Shown one piece after another: positions 8,081-14,388 of a stretch of DNA of 14,388 nucleotides. The DNA comes from Beroe ovata. Lineage: Eukaryota; Ctenophora; Nuda; Beroida; Beroidae. Position 1 is the first letter of the stretch, and each line of letters starts with the position of its first letter. The notes under the pieces are model-generated. The model saw only the letters and a program-made list of their open reading frames with translations. It was not told the DNA's origin and made no database searches. The position numbers were made by a program, and so were the translations under genes. The stretch covers positions 48,788-63,175 of the forward strand of contig CAMPET010000351.1 in NCBI GenBank assembly GCA_946803715.1, given 5' to 3'.

Positions 8081-10566
8081 CTGGAGGATAAATGAAGGCG
8101 TTAGGAGTCGCAGGGTCCCTATAGTCAAGTTCGGGAGCCTTCGAGTGTCAATTTTGGACTCCTGAATGACTGCCAAACCAAGTGATGTTTTTGAGTCTCA
8201 GAGAGGTCTGACTCCAAGTATTTTAAGTACCAATAAAATGATACAATTTAATGATCATTGGGCCATCTTTGATAATTATCGACCCTCTCCTGAAGCTCCA
8301 CTCCGAGTGTGTGTCATGCAGTACCATGTTTTCTATTCCAATGATTGTTCAGAAGAATAGTCTCACGTCACTGAGTTAATGATCTCCTATCATTCACGTT
8401 CTATTCAGGAAGCCTGCCCGCAGGGCTTGGGATGAGACGCCAATCTGATAGGTGGCTACTGCAGGTAATGACTCTGCAAAAGTGAGCCCTAGGTATTACC
8501 ATACATCGGTCGACTCTAATAGGTTTAGAAAGCCTCGTTACGAGATGTATGTAATACAATAGGGCAATTAATGCTAACAACCTCTTTCCTCAACAATTGG
8601 CTGGTTGTTAGCCACATCAGGTGCGCGTGTGGGTGCGTGTGTGTGTTTGTGCGAGAGTAGGCTTGTGATTTTTATACACACTCATACCCGCACACAAACG
8701 CACAAAATCTAACAGAAATCACCAGGGATTATAATTACTCGTAGTCACTCTCTCTCACTCTCTCTCGACTGAATTACACACCCCTCCCCTCCTCATACAA
8801 CAGACACTATATGACAATGCAGGCTAATGTTGAAGCTACTTAAAATTCATGGTAATCCATGGAGATAAAGGGAAAGCAGACGGGTTAATGACCGTACAGC
8901 TAACGTGGATCACGTGACCCTTGGGCAGTACCTTATTCTGAATGGATTGTATGCCTGCAGCAGCTCTCTCTCCTTGTAGACTCCCTGACCACATCATCAC
9001 CATCATGATGATAATCACACCGCCTGCTATTCTCCCTCTCACACTCCGCACAATACACGCTCCCTCTCCATCACGTGACAGACCACCTCAACAAAGGGAG
9101 GGAGGGGGTTTGAATAAAATCACTAGTCTCCGAATTATGCGCGCGCTGAATCTGCACTCAGGGGGGGAGCAGAATCACAAATCAGGGACCATCATCTCCT
9201 AGACTGAGGCAACAGGGAGAGAGATCGACTAGAATAGAATAGCTGCGGGACCAGGGTTGGTCAGAGCTTGGGGGCATGCTCCACGTAGTACTTTTAGAGA
9301 AGGGGAAAGATGAAATCGTCTGCAGACATTTCACAGCAACACTTTGTGTGTGACACATCTTCATCACCCATAGGTACATGTATCATTATGTACCTTCACA
9401 CCACCACATTATGTATGCTAGAGCTAGGCACACCTGTCACCTCTATAATGTTATTGAAGATGGTACATAACCTATAGCTGGAGTGGTGCTGCCTTCAACT
9501 CCATGATGGATTTGTATAGAAGTACACAATGTACACAATATGCTGTGTACACTACACAATGGTGCAGTTGGGCAGGAAGGAGCCGCTGGTAGCTCTAGTT
9601 TGAAACATGGAAAATAAACATTTATGAATTCGGCTGAATACTGATTTTGGAGGGCATGATTACGTGGATGATTTCTCATCTCATCAGGGGATTTGAAGTC
9701 AGTTTTGACAACTCGATTGATCATTTGTCATCCACATGGAAATCACTCATGGAATCGAGTGTGGACGCGTGGTGTTCGATGTAGTCTCATGAGTAGAGAT
9801 ACGGTGAAATGTAAATCCATTAAAACCAGGATTCAGGATTTGATGCGATAAGTATGAGGGCACTGATTAGTGATTAGTTATGCAGACTGATTATCGCTAC
9901 ACAGACACAAGCAATGCCACTGTTGAGCATTGCGGCGTGAGAAGACCCCTCAGGCTTGATGACCACGTCAATGCAACACGAGTGATGATTGATAGAACTT
10001 GATTGATAGTCAAGTAGGTAGGTATACCGATTGATATAGAACTTGAAACAGAACTTGTGATAGATGATCAAGCATATTGAGTTAACAGATATGTCACTAT
10101 CCATGCCACTGACTCTCTCTGTCCTCTTCTCTTCTGAACTTTAGATACTCGGAATAAGAAGAATATTGAGAACATTGTCGAAAGCTATTGTTGTCAGATG
10201 GTGTGACAGATGGCCAGTGATATTGTAGCAGATGATGCACAGTCATTCGTACCAGAGATACACTTCCAGCGCTAGGATTACTTTTCATTATCTTCTACCC
10301 TTGAAAACAATGGTCACTGCTACGCTTAGTTACGTTTTGTATTCTTTTTCTATGATGAGCCAGTGATCGGTAGGTCCCTATCACAAGTTTTATACAAATA
10401 AAAGTTCGATAAAAATTTTTGAAAGAAGTCTATAAATAGAACAAGGTGGGCTACAACTTACCTCTATCATGAGCCATCNAATAGAACAAGGTGGGCTACA
10501 ACTTACCTCTATCATGAGCCATCTTCTGTCCCGAGTATTTCCTTGCAGAGCGCTTACATTTAACAT
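7958..10566 (-). CDS. MBNL: Muscleblind-like CCCH zinc-finger RNA-binding protein, 5' part of gene (partial)
   Basis: Muscleblind proteins bind YGCY-type RNA through tandem CCCH fingers and control alternative splicing and RNA localisation. Two coding exons are certain: 10566-10507 (20 residues, ending [10 protein letters not shown]) and 8080-7958 (41 residues, starting [10 protein letters not shown]). Joined in phase 0 they give 61 residues that follow the start of vertebrate MBNL, with RDRRWLMIE corresponding to RDTKWLTLE. Finger 1 is Cys-X7-Cys-X6-Cys-X3-His, exactly the MBNL spacing; ACFDSLK begins finger 2, whose remaining ligands should be in the next exon. I searched the minus strand down to position 1 for a GRC...CKY.HPP-type exon and found none, so the gene is incomplete here. 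Length and further domains are unknown. Confidence 0.93.
8081..10506 (-). other. MBNL intron 1 (about 2.4 kb)
   Basis: Bounded by the donor after codon 20 and the acceptor before the first finger. It contains a purine/pyrimidine simple repeat near 8746-8766, GT-rich stretches near 8630-8700, E-boxes at 8911 and 9072, a CAT/ATG-rich stretch near 8990-9015 and the false duplication at 10435-10478. Several open frames of 60-95 codons occur on both strands, but none resembles a protein family and none is called. Confidence 0.75.
10435..10523. repeat. 44-bp exact duplication around an N: unmerged contig ends
   Basis: Bases 10435-10478 are repeated exactly at 10480-10523 with a single N (10479) between. 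The unit contains the last codons and donor site of MBNL exon 1, so the exon end appears twice. Identical sequence directly on both sides of a single N is the signature of overlapping contig ends that were scaffolded but not merged. The copy on the 10480-10523 side belongs to the full exon. Confidence 0.85.
10507..10566 (-). CDS. MBNL: MBNL coding exon 1 (start codon exon)
   Basis: Reads [20 protein letters not shown], then a consensus donor GAG|GTAAGT. The ATG at 10566 puts 11 residues before RDRRW, close to the short leader of other MBNL proteins. The open frame continues upstream to another ATG at 10650, but that extension has no family similarity, so the inner ATG is preferred. Confidence 0.88.
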
Positions 10567-10831
10567 AGCAACACCAGCAGATGAGGGGCAGCAGTACAAG
10601 TTGGGTTGAATCAGCGACAAAAAACAGGGGTCGTCGGTAAAAAGCGGCAACGAAAAAAAGCGGGGTTATCAGCAAACAGCAGCGAAGTTAAACGATAAAC
10701 AACACGGATTCAACTTCGGGAGATCAGTCTTTCGAGGGCTGGATATTGTATCAGTCTATCCGCGAGCACTGGTCAACAGAAGAAACGATCGTGTATGTAC
10801 GTAAGACTAGTGCACTGTGTGTACAGATAAG

Positions 10832-10838
10832 TATATAA
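10832..10838 (-). promoter_or_regulatory. TATA-like element upstream of MBNL coding exon 1
   Basis: The minus strand reads ATTATATAC around here, about 270 nt before the MBNL ATG. It is a possible core promoter for a transcript with a 5' UTR of roughly 240 nt. Support is positional only. Confidence 0.22.
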
Positions 10839-11239
10839 TGGTGCGTTTACTGAGTTATTAAACGATCATATAAGAAACAATTGGGCGACTCTGTGTTTCT
10901 TTCCGTATATGGGTGTTCTTTCTGCAGTTGTGATATGTGTCTCTTCCTATGATCCGATGTTCTGTTGAAGAAGTGGAAATCTCCCACGCGATGCAACTGA
11001 AATCTTTAACTGGAGATGAGGCAAACCATATTTGGATGGAAAGTCAAGAGTCCTATACAGCGTATGGTCTCTCTACCTCCCACCCTCTCGCTTACTCTCC
11101 ATGCCCAATGCGAGCCCTGGTCACGTGGTGTAGGCACAAGTACCGCTGTTGACCAATAATCGTCGTCAATGGTACACAACTGCAGTTAATGACCCGGCAC
11201 GTTGCTAGTCATGTGACCACATCAAGCTTTATGAAATGA

Positions 11240-11470
11240 GCACGTGACCTCGGTACTGCGAGCTCATTGGACGCGCGCTGTCTCGTGTCTAGCTTCCTTC
11301 CCGCCCATTGGACGGTCCAGTTGGTCGAATAGGCTCGGTATTATCCCCAATAAGGGATAAATGATTGGTCAGAGGAGCTAATGCACACAACTATATACCA
11401 CAGTAGAGGAAGGGGAGGAGGAGAGTAGTTGTTCACATCCTGGTTTGTTTTATGAAGGAGTCACGTGGGG
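11240..11470 (-). promoter_or_regulatory. CCAAT/E-box-rich candidate promoter between the two genes
   Basis: Three CCAAT boxes on the minus strand (ATTGG on plus at 11266, 11307 and 11364) lie within about 100 bp. E-boxes CACGTG sit at 11241 and 11462, CG-rich bases at 11271-11280 and 11300-11315, and a 7-bp stem hairpin (TTATCCC/GGGATAA) at 11341-11360. Orientation and position, about 0.7-0.9 kb upstream of the MBNL start, suggest a distal or alternative MBNL promoter with a non-coding first exon. A plus-strand role cannot be excluded. Confidence 0.35.
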
Positions 11471-11927
11471 AGGCGTACTTTGGGAAAATACTTCCACGCC
11501 CAATGATAGATTGCTCTCCACTGGGTGACGGTGTATTATGGATGTAGGCATTGTAAGTTGAAATGCCAGGTTGGTCATACCAATTATAGGTTCCCTATTA
11601 CAACTATTAATTACTGATAACTGTATGCCACTAGGGTTATTATGTGCGTTTATCTGTACACTCTATTATCATCCACATATACCTATTGTTCTCTATCACA
11701 ATATTTGGTCACTTTTTGTTCAGCTATGACAATTATACTATGTGGAACAGATTTTTAATCAGCGGTGAATTATTATCACTGTTATTATACTGAAAATATC
11801 TCGAGTATTATCACTATCATGACGTGGGATAACAGCACGATAACTGGCTGAGATCATAATGAATCTGTCCATGGAATAAATTCCGTTATTAAGTGAAATC
11901 GAGAGATGCTTCCTCTTACAAGTTTGG

Positions 11928-11933
11928 TTTATT
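11928..11933 (-). terminator. Polyadenylation signal AATAAA for the PKS gene
   Basis: A canonical AATAAA on the minus strand, in the context TTGAATAAACC, about 195 nt after the PKS stop. No closer canonical hexamer was seen, so the 3' UTR is predicted to be about 0.2 kb. Confidence 0.55.
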
Positions 11934-12127
11934 CAATTAACTGTTAACAAAATACAACTGGAAAATGATCGGCACAGGGCTGAAAAAGAACCGAATAGAA
12001 AATGATAGAAATCAACAAAATATCATCTTTATCATCATTCAATTTAATAACTAAAAACTGGTTATAAAAATGTACAAAAATGGCTATAAAGACATGAAGA
12101 CTGATTTTAAAAAGCTGAATAGGTCTC

Positions 12128-12394
12128 TTAGGTCAGTCGGGTCAAGCCAAAATATTTGATAACCATCCCAGGCCCAAATCCGATAACAAAAACTTTCTCC
12201 TTTCCCGTTTGCGATGTTCGTTTGAGGACAGAGTCTAGTACTTGAAGGATTGAGGGAGCAGCCAGGTTACCATGACAACGCAGAGACTCCCACGAGGGGT
12301 TCAGGTCTTCGCGCGTAAGGTTCATCTCAAGATCCTCAGAGTGGAAGACATCCAGTACAGCCTTGCCTCCGGGATGCACTGCCCAATCACATTC
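12128..12394 (-). CDS. Type III PKS exon 6: catalytic His and Asn, C terminus (residues 294-381)
   Basis: Encodes ECDWAVHPGGKAVLD, CHGNLAAPS and VIGFGPGMV and ends LTRLT, then TAA at 12130-12128. The acceptor ending CTGCAG at 12395 keeps the frame and gives exactly the CHS spacing between the LGIS-type turn and HPGG. An upstream acceptor ending ATCACAG would add 14 nt and shift the frame, so it is rejected for this isoform. Confidence 0.95.
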   Translation of the reverse strand, partial: ECDWAVHPGGKAVLDVFHSEDLEMNLTREDLNPSWESLRCHGNLAAPSILQVLDSVLKRTSQTGKEKVFVIGFGPGMVIKYFGLTRLT

Positions 12395-13935
12395 CTGCAG
12401 GATGATATCTGTGATCAGAATTCAACATGTGATTGAGATGATCGCTGATCACTGACATACATACAAATACACAGACGTGCACACACAAGCAACACTCACT
12501 CATCAATGCGATTGACATTTAATGACAAATGACGATACTGACAAATGACGTCACCACAAACTGATCTCACTTGAGGATCCTTGATGTGGAGTGCATCACC
12601 CAACATTTCCCTCCATCCAGACATTGCTGTGTGAATGGTGGGCGCCAAATCCTTACTAAGGTGAAGAAGATAGCCCTGATCTGTGAGTCTCACTGTCACG
12701 TGACCTCGAGTTTGGGGCGGAGCTGTGATCATTCGAATCGGTGACATCTGATGGGCAAAGATTTGCTCATTGAGAGGAAATTATGGCACACTGGTTATGA
12801 TACAAATATTTATTTCCTAATTGATATTCCCATGTTATCGACCTCCCTCCCCGTCATCCAAACCTGCCAATCACCACTCTGTCCAGCCGACAGAATGGCA
12901 GAAGTGGCACCGTCACCGAATATCACATTTCCCAATATCTCGCTCCGCTCTGTGCTCCTCTTGTTAATGTGAACTGAGCAGACTTCAGTGCAAACCATCA
13001 GTACTACAGCATCCTGTTCACTGCAGCAAAACGCCTGGAATATGCGTGTGTGTGTGTGTGCGTGTTATTTCACTTCCCAAAGGTAACATTTCAAATAAAT
13101 TCGGCAGACTGAAGATCAGGACGAATTTATCAGAATTTCTCATGCAGTTACCGGCTCACCTGAGCGACAGTCAATGCCGAAAAAGCGCCAAAGCACCCCG
13201 TGTTATCGACACAAATCCTGTGTCTGATGTTCTGCAGTCCCAACTTGTCAACCACTTCCAGATCAAGTCCGGGCATGTACGTTCCCGAACTAAAAACTCT
13301 CGTTACAGGAGGAAAATTCATCTGACATTGAAAAGCGATTTGATTTGCGATCTAGTCCACCACGTTTATCGCATCGAAAATGCATACCTAGTATTTGTGA
13401 TGACATGAGTGATAGTCTGTGGGTCTCCACCCCATTTCCGCACCACTTCTCTAGCTGCTCCCACCGTGAGGATTGGGGCCCACTTCTCCCATACCACCGC
13501 CCTCTCCCGTGTTGTTGGGCACCACGGCTCACGGGCCCTACTGTACAGGTTTTCTTCCGTCACAGGGGTGTCCTGTATAGAGAGAAGTTAGTGGGAGCGT
13601 GAACTCCCTCCAGCCCTCGACTGAATATTGAATAACCTGATGAATTCTAAGAAAATAATTTGCTATTTAATAAAGATTTCAATTTAAGTATTCCTGATTT
13701 TCAATGATTTATAACTTACAGGATCGAAGAACGGTGGTTGGTCTGTGTCAAACTGTGCTGGATTAATCACGGAAGGGATATTTTTAATCCCCGTGTTATG
13801 GATAAGACGGCAAATCCAGGATCTGGTGACGTCATCATAATTGAACTTGTCACTGCTGCAGTAAAGTCCCTCAAAAGTTTTGGGAGTAAAGGAGTAGCTG
13901 GGGTAGAACTCTCCTAGTGCTTGGATACTCGGCAT
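12128..13935 (-). CDS. Type III polyketide synthase (chalcone synthase-like), complete, six exons
   Basis: Predicted homodimeric condensing enzyme that extends a CoA-linked starter with malonyl-CoA units and cyclises the chain, without an acyl carrier protein. Exons (minus strand): 13935-13720, 13572-13388, 13289-13160, 13034-12864, 12747-12571, 12394-12128. All introns are GT-AG and the joined 1146 nt are open, giving 381 residues, the usual family length. Seen in the product: N-terminal region with a YP motif near residue 11 and NTGIKN near 47; SSGTYMPG loop (Met139, equivalent to CHS Met137); catalytic Cys166 in NTGCFGAF; FGDGA at 216-220; catalytic His300 in HPGG; catalytic Asn336 in HGNL; GFGPG at 365-369. 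CHS numbering is Cys164, His303, Asn336. The start codon at 13935 is the one giving family-like N-terminal length. There is no signal peptide, so it is probably cytosolic. Introns show it belongs to the eukaryotic host. Substrate and product cannot be read from sequence. Confidence 0.95.
12571..12747 (-). CDS. Type III PKS exon 5 (residues 235-293)
   Basis: Starts MSPIRMIT after CATCAG and ends IKDPQ before GTGAGA, phase 0 at both ends. The segment DQGYLLHLSKDLAP corresponds to the EAGLTFHLLKDVPG segment of CHS. The GHVT codons of this exon contain the palindrome GTCACGTGAC at 12695-12704. Confidence 0.9.
12864..13034 (-). CDS. Type III PKS exon 4: FGDGA strand (residues 178-234)
   Basis: Starts AFCCSEQD, continues VLMVCTEVCSV (the VVCSE strand of CHS) and NVIFGDGATSAI (the ALFGDGAA strand with the gatekeeper Phe), and ends GDWQ. 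The acceptor follows a CA-repeat tract rather than a normal pyrimidine run. The donor CAG|GTTTGG is the weakest in the gene. If intron 4 were kept, translation would stop about 18 codons later, before the His and Asn. Confidence 0.9.
13160..13289 (-). CDS. Type III PKS exon 3: catalytic cysteine (residues 134-177)
   Basis: Encodes SSGTYMPGLD followed by a KLGL segment and NTGCFGAFSAL. The Cys in GCFG is the nucleophile that carries the growing chain (Cys166). The Met of MPG lies 27 residues before it, the same spacing as Met137 to Cys164 in chalcone synthase. The donor is CAG|GTGAGC in phase 0. Confidence 0.95.
13388..13572 (-). CDS. Type III PKS exon 2 (residues 73-133)
   Basis: The acceptor is a pyrimidine tract ending CTATACAG. 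The exon runs from DTPVTEEN to THVITNT and ends in phase 2 before GTATGC. It aligns with the CHS segment in which a long helix leads to the conserved ITHL strand (here ITHV). The hanging AG plus the first T of exon 3 makes a serine. Confidence 0.92.
13720..13935 (-). CDS. Type III PKS exon 1 (residues 1-72)
   Basis: Begins MPSIQALGEFYP and ends FFDP before a GTAAGT donor in phase 0. It aligns with the N-terminal helix-turn region of chalcone synthases, including an Arg at residue 43 that I place at the CoA-contacting CHS Arg58. The neighbouring CoA-contacting lysines of CHS are not evident. A CRE-like TGACGTCA palindrome at 13827-13834 lies inside the coding sequence. Confidence 0.9.
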
Positions 13936-14388
13936 TTTCCTATAGCAACGGTAGGTGATAGCTTTAGAACATATGTCTAGCAAAAAACACGTTTTTTTTC
14001 TTGACACGGGATATAACAAGTCTGAGAAGATTTGCATTTAGCACGTGTGAATTTCTTACTTTCGGTGCTCGTCGTCGTGTATGTCAGACTTGCAAGGTCC
14101 TTGATTTCTTTTCACCGGCAAACATTCTTCTACCATACTGTTGTAGCGGTCACTTCAAGTGTTATGAGCTTATGAGTGTGAGGAGCGTTATGGGTGATAA
14201 AATCACAAGAGGTCGGATTGAAAAACTACAGAGCATGAAAATTTCTATGCAAAAAAGAGCGAGCAAACATAGTTATACGAAAGTGATGCTGGATTTCGTG
14301 TACACTAGGGAAATTGTTATCTTAATCGTGAACTTATGACAGATAAGAAGATATTTGTACGGCTAGGTGGCTAGATCGTTTTGTCTGT
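13936..14388. other. Upstream flank of the PKS gene, no gene seen
   Basis: Holds the TATA-like element, an E-box and T-runs near 13992. A plus-strand open frame (14001-14339) has no recognisable domain, lies on the promoter side of the PKS gene and is not called. Confidence 0.4.
14011..14017 (-). promoter_or_regulatory. TATA-like element upstream of the PKS gene
   Basis: The minus strand reads GTTATAT, about 75 nt before the PKS ATG, which leaves room for a short 5' UTR. A CACGTG E-box lies 25-30 nt further upstream at 14042-14047. Position is the only support; no start site is visible. Confidence 0.3.

Larger units (their letters stand above)
10567..11927. other. Intergenic region between MBNL and the PKS gene
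   Basis: Includes the presumed MBNL 5' UTR, the candidate promoter elements and an AT-rich stretch (about 11570-11900) with no recognisable content. A plus-strand frame at 10937-11152 (71 codons) has no known domain and is not called. Confidence 0.6.

Noticed and set aside
8836-9202. Opposed open frames with a hydrophobic stretch in MBNL intron 1
   Set aside because: The hydrophobic part comes from a CAT/ATG simple repeat, and the MBNL exon 1-exon 2 junction leaves no place for an extra coding exon.
10937-11152. 71-codon plus-strand open frame upstream of MBNL
   Set aside because: No family similarity or splice/promoter context that singles it out; composition alone is not enough.
11538-11558. 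Plus-strand ATGGATGTAGGCATT followed by GTAAGT, a possible tiny first coding exon
   Set aside because: No downstream plus-strand coding exon was found before the PKS 3' end.
14001-14339. 112-codon plus-strand open frame beyond the PKS start
   Set aside because: No recognisable domain, and it starts within the likely PKS promoter.
1-14388. tRNA, rRNA, CRISPR, operons or other bacterial features
   Set aside because: None seen; spliced genes and animal protein families show this is nuclear eukaryotic DNA.

Overview
This is a eukaryotic, animal-type genomic window: AT-rich by eye, gene-sparse, with GT-AG introns, microsatellites and single-N assembly joins. Two protein-coding genes can be supported, both on the minus strand. 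Their combination (a muscleblind-family gene with vertebrate-like intron positions, next to a spliced type III polyketide synthase) suggests an early-branching animal, most likely a sponge. That lineage call is inference, resting mainly on my recollection that animal type III PKS genes are known from sponges.

Right part (about 11.9-14.0 kb): a complete six-exon type III polyketide synthase (chalcone-synthase superfamily). The exons join in frame to a predicted 381-residue enzyme with an intact Cys166-His300-Asn336 triad, the dimer-crossing methionine loop and the C-terminal GFGPG motif. A poly(A) signal follows and a TATA-like element precedes it.

Middle (about 7.9-11.5 kb): the 5' end of a muscleblind-like (MBNL) RNA-binding protein gene. 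Coding exon 1 (20 residues) and exon 2 (41 residues, CCCH finger 1) are separated by a 2.4-kb intron and joined at the same E|V position as in vertebrate MBNL genes. A CCAAT/E-box-rich stretch lies upstream. The exon completing finger 2 was not found, so the rest of the gene should lie to the left, probably beyond the window. One candidate exon with good splice signals sits at 7291-7388.

Left part (1-7.3 kb): no recognisable gene. It holds a G-rich minisatellite, a 554-bp-period tandem duplication, a perfect 53-bp tandem repeat carrying a CRE palindrome, a roughly 0.6-kb duplication abutting an N (very likely two haplotypes placed in series), GT microsatellites and a GC-rich hairpin.

Across the whole window the palindrome CACGTG occurs about 22 times, where chance predicts roughly 2-4. 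It lies in non-coding DNA and inside exons of both genes. The two genes share no obvious pathway; one is an RNA-processing regulator and the other a small-molecule biosynthetic enzyme.
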